Of a DNA stretch of 8,226 nt, positions 1 to 7,637 are shown piece by piece. The stretch covers positions 1-8,226 of the forward strand of contig SMXR01000023.1 of the NCBI GenBank assembly GCA_004356215.1. Reading direction: 5' to 3'. Both the position numbers and the translations under genes were made by a program. Source of the stretch: Alphaproteobacteria bacterium. Lineage in GTDB: Bacteria; Pseudomonadota; Alphaproteobacteria; Sphingomonadales; SMXR01. The stretch's first letter is position 1; every line of letters starts with the position of its first letter. The notes beneath the pieces are model-generated. The model saw nothing but the letters and a program-made list of their open reading frames with translations. It was not told the DNA's origin and searched no databases.

Positions 1-371
1 AAGACGCCGGTTTTTTTGGCCGCGGAGTCCAGTTTTATTTCACCGCCATATAATCCACCCCAAATCTTTAAATTTTCCTGGACTGTTAAATAAGGTTTCA
101 AGGCATCTGAATGGCCAAGGTAATGTATCTCGTCATTTAAAACATTTGAAGGTTTGCCAGCCTTCCCGCGCCACTGCATTGTGCCTTCTTCGGTCGGCAA
201 CAAACCGGCCAAAACCCTAAGCAGGCTGGTTTTGCCGCTGCCGTTGGCCCCTTTAATGATTAAAGCTTTTGAGGGTTGAACGGAAAATGACAACCCGGCA
301 AACAGGGTGCGGCCACCCCGGATACAGGTGAAGCCTACAGCCTGAAGGGTATTTTGGCGGGTGGCGGTCAT
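1..371 (-). CDS. ccmA: Cytochrome c maturation ABC transporter ATP-binding protein CcmA (3' end off window)
   Basis: CcmA is the cytoplasmic ATPase of the CcmABCD complex, which helps deliver and release heme-loaded CcmE for cytochrome c assembly in the periplasm. I translated the minus strand from the ATG at 371. About 123 residues are visible and the C-terminal part lies beyond base 1. A Walker A motif, GANGSGKTS, sits at residues 41-49, after a typical first beta-sheet segment. The CcmA-type segment YLGHSDALKPYLTVQENL follows at residues 84-101; in this family a His stands where other ABC ATPases have the Q-loop Gln. The signature and Walker B motifs should lie in the missing part. The ATG is preceded by a purine-rich GGGTAGGG stretch at a plausible ribosome-binding distance. 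The gene is divergent from acnA; ccmB and ccmC would be expected further left, which I infer and cannot see. Confidence 0.93.
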   Translation of the reverse strand, partial: MTATRQNTLQAVGFTCIRGGRTLFAGLSFSVQPSKALIIKGANGSGKTSLLRVLAGLLPTEEGTMQWRGKAGKPSNVLNDEIHYLGHSDALKPYLTVQENLKIWGGLYGGEIKLDSAAKKTGV

Positions 372-518
372 CGCCGCACCCTACCCAATCCCGGCCCGGG
401 GGAACAGAAAAAATATCCTAAGCATAAATAAACAGCAGTTTTCCCCTTGTCTCATGAGCCGCTTTCCGGCATTACAGGGCCAATTGGCTGGCTAAATTCT
501 GTAAGGGAAGAGAACACT
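372..518. promoter_or_regulatory. Divergent ccmA/acnA intergenic regulatory region
   Basis: These 147 bases separate the start codons of two divergent genes, so they should hold promoters for both. The ccmA side carries an AT-rich stretch at about 410-432 that could hold a minus-strand -10 element. On the acnA side TTGTCT at about 447-452 is a weak -35 candidate without a convincing -10 partner. A perfect 10-base palindrome, GCCAATTGGC, lies at 479-488, some 30 bases before the acnA start, and could be an operator. I did not recognise a specific Fur, Irr, IscR or FNR box. The regulatory role follows from the gene layout; individual elements are unproven. Confidence 0.5.
504..512 (+). promoter_or_regulatory. 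Ribosome binding site that decides the acnA start
   Basis: The purine run AGGGAAGAG lies 6 bases before the ATG at 519. The reading frame stays open back to an ATG at 447, but the 24 extra residues (MSHEPLSGITGPIGW...) do not resemble the start of an aconitase. The ATG at 519 gives MDSFKIKSTLNINGTDYEYYSL, which matches a normal AcnA N-terminus. Confidence 0.65.
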
Positions 519-3188
519 ATGGATTCCTTCAAGATCAAATCCACCTTGAACATCAATGGCACGGATTATGAATATTACAGCTTGCGCAAGGCCGAAAAGG
601 TTTTGGGTGACGTTAGCCGGCTGCCTTATTCCCTGAAAATACTTCTTGAGAATGTGCTTCGGAATGAAGATGGCAAAATTGTAACCCATGACGACGCCCG
701 CGCATTGGCCAAGTGGTTGGAAACAGGGAAATCCGATCATGAAATTTTCTTTTCTCCGGCCCGGGTTTTATTGCAGGATTTAACCGGGGTTCCTGTGATT
801 GTTGATTTGGCGGCGATGCGCGATGCCATGGCCAAATTGAAAAAAGACCCGAAAAAGATCAACCCTCTTAATCCGGTGGATTTGATAATCGATCATTCGG
901 TTATGGTTGACAACTTCGGCTCGGCCCAGGCATTTCGTCTAAACGTCGAAATTGAGATGCAGCGCAACCGGGAACGGTACGAATTTTTTCGCTGGGGCCA
1001 GCAGGCATTTAACAATTTCAAAGTGGTACCGCCGGGAACCGGTATTTGCCATCAGGTTAATCTGGAATACCTGGCCAAAACTGTCTGGACAAAAAAACGG
1101 GGCAAAAAGATCCTAGCCTATCCCGATACCCTGGTTGGAACCGACAGCCATACAACCATGATTAACGGCCTGGGCGTATTGGGCTGGGGGGTCGGCGGAA
1201 TTGAAGCTGAAGCCGCGATGCTGGGCCAGCCAATTTCCATGCTGATCCCTGAAGTCATCGGCTTCAAACTTAAAGGCGCCTTGAAGGAAGGAACCACCGC
1301 CACCGATTTGGTGCTGACCGTAACCCAAATGCTTCGGGCAAAAGGCGTGGTTGGGAAATTTGTTGAATTTTATGGCCCTGGCCTTGATCACCTGACGCTT
1401 GCTGATCAGGCGACTATTGCCAATATGGCCCCTGAATATGGCGCCACCTGTGGGTTTTTCCCGGTTGACCAGTCAACCATTGATTATCTTGAATTTACCG
1501 CCCGGGACCCCGAAGTGGTGGCGCTGGCCGAAGTCTACGCCAAGGAACAGGGCTTGTGGCGCGATGCTGGAACCCCCGATCCGGTTTTCACTGATACAAT
1601 TGAGTTGGATCTTTCCAAAGTCGAACCCTCGCTCGCCGGTCCCAAACGGCCGCAGGATCGGATTGTTCTGTCCAAGGCCTCAAAGGCTTTTATGAACGAC
1701 CTCAGGGACACCTACGGCAAAGCCAAAGAAGATGACATTTTTTTTGAGGTCGAAGGCGAGGATTTCAACCTTTCCAATGGTGATGTGGTGATCGCCGCGA
1801 TTACCAGTTGCACCAACACCTCTAACCCCAGTGTAATGCTGGCCGCCGGCCTGGTGGCCAAGAATGCATTGCAACGCGGGCTTAAAGTGAAACCGTGGGT
1901 TAAAACCTCATTGGCGCCAGGATCAAAGGTGGTGACCGATTATTTGGTTAAGGCTGGCTTGCAGGAATCATTGGACGAATTGGGTTTTAATCTGGTGGGG
2001 TATGGCTGTACCACGTGTATTGGTAATTCAGGCCCGTTGCATGAACCAATCTCAAAAGTGATTAACAGCAAGGATCTGGTATGTGCCAGCGTTCTTTCCG
2101 GGAACCGAAATTTTGAGGGACGCATTAGCCATGATGTTAGGGCAAACTATCTGGCCTCACCGCCACTGGTGGTGGCCTATGCTTTGGCGGGGTCCATGAA
2201 AGTGGACATTACCCGTGATCCCCTTGGCAAAGATAAACACGGTAAGGCCATTTACCTGAAAGATCTTTGGCCTACTAACCATGAAATTGAAGACTTGACC
2301 CGCCATGTTGTCACCAAACATATGTTTCAGACCCGTTATGCCGACGTTTTCAAAGGGGATAAAGTTTGGCGGGCGATCAAGGTGACAAAAGGCAATACCT
2401 ATGGCTGGAATAAGAAAAGCACCTATATTCGAAAGCCAACCTTTTTCAAAGGTATGAAGCTAAAACCATCCCCGTTAAAGGATGTTAAAGAGGCCAAAAT
2501 TTTGGCTCTGCTGGGCGATTCCATAACCACCGATCACATTTCTCCGGCCGGGGCGATCAAGCTGGACTCGCCAGCGGGTAAATATCTGACCGACCATAAT
2601 GTTGAGCGCCGTGATTTTAATTCCTACGGGTCACGCCGCGGCAACCATGAAGTAATGATAAGGGGTACTTTTGGGAATATTCGTCTTAAAAACGAAATGG
2701 GACAGGGTAAGGAAGGCGGCTGGACAACTTACCATCCAAATGGGGAATTAATGACCATTTTTGATGCCGCCATGAAATATATCGCCGCCAAGGTTCCGCT
2801 GGTGGTAATTGCTGGCAAGGAATATGGCATGGGATCTTCGCGGGACTGGGCAGCCAAAGGTACTTTACTTTTGGGGGTAAAGGCGGTGATCACCGAGAGT
2901 TATGAGCGCATCCATCGCTCTAACCTGATCGGGATGGGCGTTTTGCCCTTGGAATTTCAGGATGGGGTGACGCGCAAAACCCTGGGCCTGACCGGTGCTG
3001 AAACGATCAGCCTTTCAGGTATTAAGGGTGGTATTGAACCGGGTAAGGAAATTGCCTGCACGATTATCATGGCCGACAAAAGTTCGGTTCAGATCACTCT
3101 AAAATGCCGTTGCGATACCGCACAGGAAGTTGCCTATTATGAACATGGCGGGATCCTGCAATATGTCATTCGCCGGCTGGGTTCCTAA
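519..3188 (+). CDS. acnA: Aconitate hydratase A (aconitase, AcnA/IRP1 family)
   Basis: Aconitase catalyses the reversible isomerisation of citrate to isocitrate through cis-aconitate in the TCA cycle, in the cytoplasm, using a [4Fe-4S] cluster. The protein has 889 residues, the normal length for the family. The cluster ligands are visible as C431 in TSCTNTSNPS and C497 and C500 in GYGCTTCIGNSGP; their spacing (66 and 3) equals that of E. coli AcnA. GTDSHTTM is at residues 207-214, LLGDSITTDHISPAGAI starts near 664, and the swivel-domain substrate-binding motif GMGSSRD is at 770-776, followed by ERIHRSNLIGMGVLPLEF. I see no frameshift or missing key residue. The gene is divergent from ccmA and is followed by a DUF1223 gene on the same strand. 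By family knowledge, the protein could also bind RNA when the cluster is lost, as IRP1 and bacterial aconitases can; nothing in the sequence tests this. The upstream ATG at 447 is a less likely start. Confidence 0.98.
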   Translation: MDSFKIKSTLNINGTDYEYYSLRKAEKVLGDVSRLPYSLKILLENVLRNEDGKIVTHDDARALAKWLETGKSDHEIFFSPARVLLQDLTGVPVIVDLAAMRDAMAKLKKDPKKINPLNPVDLIIDHSVMVDNFGSAQAFRLNVEIEMQRNRERYEFFRWGQQAFNNFKVVPPGTGICHQVNLEYLAKTVWTKKRGKKILAYPDTLVGTDSHTTMINGLGVLGWGVGGIEAEAAMLGQPISMLIPEVIGFKLKGALKEGTTATDLVLTVTQMLRAKGVVGKFVEFYGPGLDHLTLADQATIANMAPEYGATCGFFPVDQSTIDYLEFTARDPEVVALAEVYAKEQGLWRDAGTPDPVFTDTIELDLSKVEPSLAGPKRPQDRIVLSKASKAFMNDLRDTYGKAKEDDIFFEVEGEDFNLSNGDVVIAAITSCTNTSNPSVMLAAGLVAKNALQRGLKVKPWVKTSLAPGSKVVTDYLVKAGLQESLDELGFNLVGYGCTTCIGNSGPLHEPISKVINSKDLVCASVLSGNRNFEGRISHDVRANYLASPPLVVAYALAGSMKVDITRDPLGKDKHGKAIYLKDLWPTNHEIEDLTRHVVTKHMFQTRYADVFKGDKVWRAIKVTKGNTYGWNKKSTYIRKPTFFKGMKLKPSPLKDVKEAKILALLGDSITTDHISPAGAIKLDSPAGKYLTDHNVERRDFNSYGSRRGNHEVMIRGTFGNIRLKNEMGQGKEGGWTTYHPNGELMTIFDAAMKYIAAKVPLVVIAGKEYGMGSSRDWAAKGTLLLGVKAVITESYERIHRSNLIGMGVLPLEFQDGVTRKTLGLTGAETISLSGIKGGIEPGKEIACTIIMADKSSVQITLKCRCDTAQEVAYYEHGGILQYVIRRLGS

Positions 3189-3254
3189 AATTCCACGGTC
3201 CTCACCTGATGGTGATTGGCAAATGAGCCCTTTACCTATTAAAGTCGGCCCAGC

Positions 3255-3983
3255 ATGAAAAAAAGCGCTTTAATTATAGTTTTGTTTTCCTTTATTTTCG
3301 CAAGCCAGGCTTTTGCCGATGATGTTGTCGTGGTTGAACTCTTTACCAGCCAGGGCTGTGAAAAATGCCCTCCTGCCAATATGCTGATGGAAGATTTAAG
3401 CCGCGATAAAACGGTTGTTTCTTTAAGCTGGCATGTAGATTACTGGGACTTTATGGGGTGGCAGGATACCATGGCAAAACCAGCGTTTACTGAGCGCCAG
3501 AAGGCCTATAATGAGGCCTTGGGTCGCAAAGGGGTTTATACGCCCCAGGCCATTATTAACGGGCGCAGCCAGGTGGCTGGTTCAAATAAAATGGATCTTT
3601 ATGAGATTATTCACAATTCAAAAGCTTCTGACGAAATGCCGGTGACGGTCATCTTTGAAGGGGATTTATCAAGTTTGAAAATCAAATTGAATGGGCCTGA
3701 AACTGCCGAAGGCGCTGTCATAAAAATAATTTGGCTTGATTCCCTGCAAAGGATAAAAATTAGCGATGGCAAAAATGCCGGCAAGACCATCACCTATGTA
3801 AATGTCGTTAAAAACGTTAAAAACATCGGTGTCTTTCAGGGTGAAGATCTAACCATACCCCTCGACCTGAATGATGCAGATCGGAACGGCGCAGACAGGA
3901 TTGTCGTTTTGCTGCAAATGGGTGAAACCGGGCCGATTCTTGGTGCGGCAAAAATTGATTTAGAGCGCCTTCCCGCAAATTAA
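3255..3983 (+). CDS. Exported DUF1223 family thioredoxin-like protein
   Basis: This 242-residue protein begins with a clear Sec signal peptide: MKK, a hydrophobic core at about residues 5-16, and a likely cleavage site after A21 (SQAFA|DD). The mature protein starts with a beta strand and the motif VELFTSQGCEKCPPA, whose C35 and C38 form a CxxC pair placed as in thioredoxin folds. The DUF1223 hallmarks HVDYWDFMGW, TERQKAYNEALGRKGVYTPQAIINGR and a following GSN are all present, so the family call is firm. The biochemical role is not established; a periplasmic thiol or disulfide function is an inference from the fold and motif. It starts 66 bases after acnA on the same strand, so co-transcription is likely. 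No good Shine-Dalgarno sequence precedes the ATG, but the signal peptide supports this start. Its stop is 11 bases from that of the convergent DUF4340 gene. Confidence 0.92.
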   Translation: MKKSALIIVLFSFIFASQAFADDVVVVELFTSQGCEKCPPANMLMEDLSRDKTVVSLSWHVDYWDFMGWQDTMAKPAFTERQKAYNEALGRKGVYTPQAIINGRSQVAGSNKMDLYEIIHNSKASDEMPVTVIFEGDLSSLKIKLNGPETAEGAVIKIIWLDSLQRIKISDGKNAGKTITYVNVVKNVKNIGVFQGEDLTIPLDLNDADRNGADRIVVLLQMGETGPILGAAKIDLERLPAN

Positions 3984-3994
3984 GCCTCAAAAAA

Positions 3995-5032
3995 CTATCC
4001 GGCCAGATCCTCAAGGCGGGTCAGGATGACAGATATTTTTTCAATGGAAATTAAAAAGGCGCGACCACTCCATAAGGCATTCAGGGTTGCGGCCTCGACT
4101 GCGCCATCCCTTGGCGCATCCAATAAAACTGAAGGAGTATCAGCACTTAAAAGAATTTCTTCATTGTATTCGGCAGCAAAGGTTGTCCAGATCGTTCCAT
4201 CATTTTCATAAAATTCCAATGTGATAATCAGTCCATCAAAGGTTTGGTAGGTCGCCGAAGCCACCAAAAACGGGGTCAGGGCATCCATGTCTGACACATC
4301 TTCCAGTAAAACTTCATTCAGGGCAAAGGCCACCCCTTGAAGTTTAATCGGGTTTACCCCAACTGGACCGGCAGGGGTTATAACAAAGTTTGTGCCATCT
4401 AAATCGGACCTTGCGGCACTCCAGATATGGCCATCGCCAAAGGATATTTTAAAGCTTTTAACCCTGAGGGGTGAAATTCCTACAACCTCTGGGACTAGCC
4501 AATACGCCGGAAATGAAGATAATTGCGGCAGACCGGAAACCGTCCATGCCCGCGACGAAGCTTGATCCAAAACAAAGGTTGTGATGCCACCGCCGGCGGG
4601 TGAAAAAAATTGATCCCCCGCCTTAAGCGTGGCCAGGTTTTCTCCACTTTCATTGCTGACAGTCACGTCCAGTCCGTTTTCGATGAGCCCAAGCCGGTTA
4701 AAATATTCAGGGTTGCTGGTTTTGGGTTCAATGCGGCGGGCTCCCTTCAAGCCACTTAGAAGACCCTGCACATAGGCAGGATTGGCTGGATAGTTTGATC
4801 GCTCTGCAATACGCCAAATTTTGCCATCAAACCTCAGGGTAGTTGTCGCCTCAGACCCACTTAGCTGTATCTGGCGCACTTCATTAATGGTGCCCTCCAG
4901 GTCGGCCAGAAACAAATCGCCCGCCCCCCTGATTTCTTTTTTTGCTCCGGTCTGGGAGTAATTATAAACTGACAAAGCTGCCAAAAGGGCGGCAACCAGG
5001 CCAAGTGCTTGAGTTGTTTTTGTCAGTTTCAT
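3995..5032 (-). CDS. DUF4340 domain protein, membrane-anchored, partner of a GldAFG-type ABC transporter
   Basis: The protein has 345 residues. A short basic N-terminus (MKLTKTT) leads into one hydrophobic segment at about residues 9-25, probably an uncleaved membrane anchor, and the rest is predicted to be outside the cytoplasm. The segment EVRQIQLSGSEATTTLRFDGKIWRIAERSNYPANPAYVQGLLSGLKGARRIEP is typical of DUF4340: a strand, then 'W.i.....pad...v..ll..l..l'. Later TLKAGDQFFSPAGG and a central 'W.' strand fit the repeated beta structure of that domain. Its ATG overlaps the stop of the GldG-like gene in ATGA (5032-5029), and AAGGA lies about 10 bases upstream, so translational coupling is likely. 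DUF4340 proteins commonly sit beside GldG-type subunits. A role as an extracytoplasmic accessory subunit is inferred; no biochemical function is known to me. Confidence 0.85.
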   Translation of the reverse strand: MKLTKTTQALGLVAALLAALSVYNYSQTGAKKEIRGAGDLFLADLEGTINEVRQIQLSGSEATTTLRFDGKIWRIAERSNYPANPAYVQGLLSGLKGARRIEPKTSNPEYFNRLGLIENGLDVTVSNESGENLATLKAGDQFFSPAGGGITTFVLDQASSRAWTVSGLPQLSSFPAYWLVPEVVGISPLRVKSFKISFGDGHIWSAARSDLDGTNFVITPAGPVGVNPIKLQGVAFALNEVLLEDVSDMDALTPFLVASATYQTFDGLIITLEFYENDGTIWTTFAAEYNEEILLSADTPSVLLDAPRDGAVEAATLNALWSGRAFLISIEKISVILTRLEDLAG

Positions 5033-6897
5033 TGCCGCCGTTTCCTTTTACCAAAACCAAAACGGAGCAAAACCAAACCCAAAAGCAGGCCGGGAATGAT
5101 AAACATATTCATTAAAATTACCTTTGTTTCCAAAGTCTTGATATTGGCTGTTAAATTTCTCTGAACCTGATTGAGGTTGCGTTGAATTCCCATTGCCTGA
5201 TTCCGGAAATTCTGGATTTCGGCTTCACTGGCACTGTTGTAAGCCTCGCCCTCCGGGGTATTTTTTTCCAGTTCATTCAAACGGGCTTCAACTTCGCGCA
5301 ATCTGGTTCGCAAAACACTTTTTTCTGCTTCCTCTTGCTCGGTGGCGGTACGGCGAAGTTCTTGAAACTTTTCCAAGGGTCTTTTGGAAACGCCGCGGGG
5401 GCGCAGGCTTATCAAACTTTCCGAGCCGCTGAGATAATCGATCGAATTTATTATAAAAGCAGCATTATCAGCAATCGGGATCAAAACATCACGGCCAAAA
5501 TTATCCCGCCGGATAGAAGCCCAGAACCGGTCTTCAAAAATATCAGCATCGGCGCCGATTATGACATTAATAGGCCCTTGGGTTAGGCCGGATTTGTTCC
5601 CAACCCCCTCTGGAAAGGCGGTTTGGGCGGTGCCTGTAAGGCGCCCTATCAGGGTATATTGCCCCGCCGGATTTGCGGTTTGAACAAGGACATTGGCATC
5701 AACATCCTCGCGTACCAGGACCGCCGGGACCAAATCCGCACCATCGCTGGTTTGAACCAAAGGGTTAAAGGAAAGGCCTTCGCGGCCATCAAAGCCCAAC
5801 GCGCCAGAACTTGCAAAATTCATGGTCGATAAAAAAGCTGTTATCGGGTTATCAGCATTAAACTCGGAGCTACGAAGACCCAGCCAGTGAATATAATTAC
5901 GCATTACAGCATTTTGTTCCGCGCCAACCGAAACGGCCTGACCGCGGTTGAAATCTACCACAGCCTGATCCGGGTTATATTCAATACCCCAGTTTTCAAA
6001 CAGTGCCGCTAAATCTGATGCCGGTGGTACCTGTTCGCTAAAGGTAACTGCTGCATTTTGCTGGACCAGGGGTGAGACTTCAGCAAAAGGGTCAACAAAA
6101 ATCATCGCCGGTTTGTTGCCAAGTATAAACTGGTCAACCTCGAACAACTGTTCAGCGCTCATTTCCGGCGGATGCACAAGAAGCAGTAGGTCGACATCTT
6201 TTGGGATAACATTAAAATTATTCTCAAGGTAAACGACATCAAAAAACTGGCTCAATTGGCGGTAAATAAGATACGGCTGACCCAGGCCCTGCATGTAGGC
6301 CACCGCCCCGCCGGGGCCAAAGCGCATGGGTAAATTAGTCAAAATCGCTACTTTTGGTTTTTTATCCTGGACCAAAAGGTAAATAATCTTGGCGACATCA
6401 AATTCCAGAAACCGTTCCCGGTCTTCGGAAAATGCCGAGATAACTTCCAGCCGGTTGGTATCATCAAACCCGACCAGCCCAAGAAAAATTGTCACCCCAT
6501 TTTCAGCCGGCACCCCCTGAAGCCCGAAGCTTTCGGCTTCTTCTTTTTCAGTGCTAAAGGGTAATGGATCAATCACCTCAAGGGATATTTTGCCATCACT
6601 TGCGGCTTCGAATTCTTCAAGCAAGTCCTGAACCCGGCGACCGTAACGAAAAATCGCGGGGTTGGCGCCAGCTACGGTTTCAGAAAAATAAAATTTTAGG
6701 GTGATTGGTCCTTCAAGCGAAATAAGAATTGTTTCAGTCCCCGGGCTTATGGAAAAAAGACCATCGTTGGTAAGATCGGCCCGGATGGGACCCAGCCAGG
6801 CATTTCCAAGATAATTCAGGCCGAGGAAAATGATCCCAGCAAAAGCTATTTGCAAAAAAGCATTGATGCGGCGGGTTTGTGCAGAATTGGCTGACAT
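5029..6897 (-). CDS. GldG-like auxiliary component of an ABC-2 type transport system
   Basis: With the start at 6897 the protein has 622 residues. A hydrophobic helix at about 13-30 anchors the N-terminus. It is followed by RADLTNDGLFSISPGT (39-54), the conserved junction of GldG/ABC_transp_aux proteins, then LKFYFSE. The central domain has PKVAILTNLP near 181-190, DVDLLLLVHPPEMSAEQLFEVDQFI near 235-258 and a strand ending IFVDP at 270, all family hallmarks. Residues 509-592 are charged and heptad-like, probably a coiled coil, and a second hydrophobic helix (593-611) ends in GFGKRKRRQ, a basic cytoplasmic tail. So most of the protein should lie outside the cytoplasm between two helices. An in-frame ATG at 6951 lies inside the permease gene; I prefer 6897 because it sits 2 bases after the permease stop and behind AGAGAGG. 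The family is named for Bacteroidetes gliding; its role here is unknown. Confidence 0.88.
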   Translation of the reverse strand: MSANSAQTRRINAFLQIAFAGIIFLGLNYLGNAWLGPIRADLTNDGLFSISPGTETILISLEGPITLKFYFSETVAGANPAIFRYGRRVQDLLEEFEAASDGKISLEVIDPLPFSTEKEEAESFGLQGVPAENGVTIFLGLVGFDDTNRLEVISAFSEDRERFLEFDVAKIIYLLVQDKKPKVAILTNLPMRFGPGGAVAYMQGLGQPYLIYRQLSQFFDVVYLENNFNVIPKDVDLLLLVHPPEMSAEQLFEVDQFILGNKPAMIFVDPFAEVSPLVQQNAAVTFSEQVPPASDLAALFENWGIEYNPDQAVVDFNRGQAVSVGAEQNAVMRNYIHWLGLRSSEFNADNPITAFLSTMNFASSGALGFDGREGLSFNPLVQTSDGADLVPAVLVREDVDANVLVQTANPAGQYTLIGRLTGTAQTAFPEGVGNKSGLTQGPINVIIGADADIFEDRFWASIRRDNFGRDVLIPIADNAAFIINSIDYLSGSESLISLRPRGVSKRPLEKFQELRRTATEQEEAEKSVLRTRLREVEARLNELEKNTPEGEAYNSASEAEIQNFRNQAMGIQRNLNQVQRNLTANIKTLETKVILMNMFIIPGLLLGLVLLRFGFGKRKRRQ

Positions 6898-6899
6898 TA

Positions 6900-7637
6900 T
6901 TAACCGGCCTCTCTTTTCAAATCTACAATCACCGTGTTCACAAAAAGCCAAAATCCGGTCAAACTGAGAAAAAAGAGGACGTCTCGCCCTTCAATCACGC
7001 CTTTCATGATACCGCTGAAATGGCTCAGAAAACTGAAGGATGCAATCAGGCTTATCAAGGGGTCCGGCATCCAGCCTTGTAAAATATTTTGCACCAATGG
7101 CAAGCCGCTGAACATAAAAAGGAAGCTGACTGCGGCAGTTCCAACGAAAGCAATGACCTGGTTGCGGGTCAAAGCTGAAAAAGCAGCCCCAAGGCCTAAA
7201 AAACTGCCAGCCATTAGTAAACTGCCCAGATAACTGGCCAGAATGACGCCATTATCAGGAGAGCCCAGATAGTTGACTGTAATCCAGATTGGAAACGTTA
7301 AAGCCAGAGCCAGGGCGGTAAATACCCAGGCCGCCAGAAATTTTCCAAATACCACTGCAAAGGTTGAAACCGGAAGCGTTAGCAGCAATTCAAATGTTCC
7401 CGAGCGTCTATCCTCAGCCCAAAGCCGCATGGCAATGGCCGGAATTAAAAACAGGAATAGCCAGGGATGGTAAAAAAAGAATGATTGTAAATCCGCTTGA
7501 TCGCGAACAAAAAAGTCCCCCAGATAAAAAGTAAAGGCCATTGCTGAAACCAGGAACACGACGGTAAAGACCACCGCCACTGGGGTGGCAAAATAAGAAG
7601 CAAGCTCCCGCCGGAATATCGCTAGCCACCCGGTCAT
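6900..7637 (-). CDS. GldF-like ABC-2 type transporter permease
   Basis: This 245-residue protein is the membrane subunit of the transporter. About six hydrophobic helices are visible, near residues 19-41, 57-73, 95-119, 133-158, 161-185 and 222-240. The N-terminal amphipathic piece WLAIFRRELASYFATPVA, and after helix 2 the segment AMRLWAEDRRSGTFELLLTLPVS, are classic for the ABC-2/GldF permeases, where the latter is thought to contact the ATPase. Length is normal for the family. Its ATG shares one base with the TGA stop of the ATPase gene (TGATG at 7639-7635), with AAGGA 9 bases upstream at 7647-7651. It is 2 bases from the GldG-like start. The substrate is not known, and ABC-2 permeases export very diverse molecules, so the sequence alone does not set one. 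Confidence 0.9.
   Translation of the reverse strand: MTGWLAIFRRELASYFATPVAVVFTVVFLVSAMAFTFYLGDFFVRDQADLQSFFFYHPWLFLFLIPAIAMRLWAEDRRSGTFELLLTLPVSTFAVVFGKFLAAWVFTALALALTFPIWITVNYLGSPDNGVILASYLGSLLMAGSFLGLGAAFSALTRNQVIAFVGTAAVSFLFMFSGLPLVQNILQGWMPDPLISLIASFSFLSHFSGIMKGVIEGRDVLFFLSLTGFWLFVNTVIVDLKREAG
6908..6914 (-). promoter_or_regulatory. Ribosome binding site of the GldG-like gene
   Basis: On the minus strand AGAGAGG ends 10 bases before the ATG at 6897. It lies inside the last codons of the permease gene. Its position, with the 2-base gap after the permease stop, favours this start over the in-frame ATG at 6951. Confidence 0.55.

Noticed and set aside
447..518. N-terminal extension of acnA from an ATG at 447
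   Set aside because: The 24 extra residues do not look like an aconitase N-terminus, and a purine-rich ribosome binding site stands before the ATG at 519.
1113..1391. 92-residue open frame on the minus strand inside acnA
   Set aside because: It is antisense to conserved aconitase sequence, is low in recognisable motifs, and has no independent support.
3202..3215. Small hairpin TCACC-TGAT-GGTGA after acnA
   Set aside because: The stem has only 5 pairs and no T run follows, so it is not a credible intrinsic terminator.
5182..5586. 134-residue open frame on the plus strand
   Set aside because: It lies wholly antisense to the well-supported GldG-like gene, has no recognisable domain, and is typical of a shadow frame.
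6898..6951. Upstream start for the GldG-like gene at 6951
   Set aside because: It would overlap the permease gene by 52 bases and add a Cys-rich, charged leader before the membrane anchor; the ATG at 6897 has the expected spacing and a ribosome binding site.
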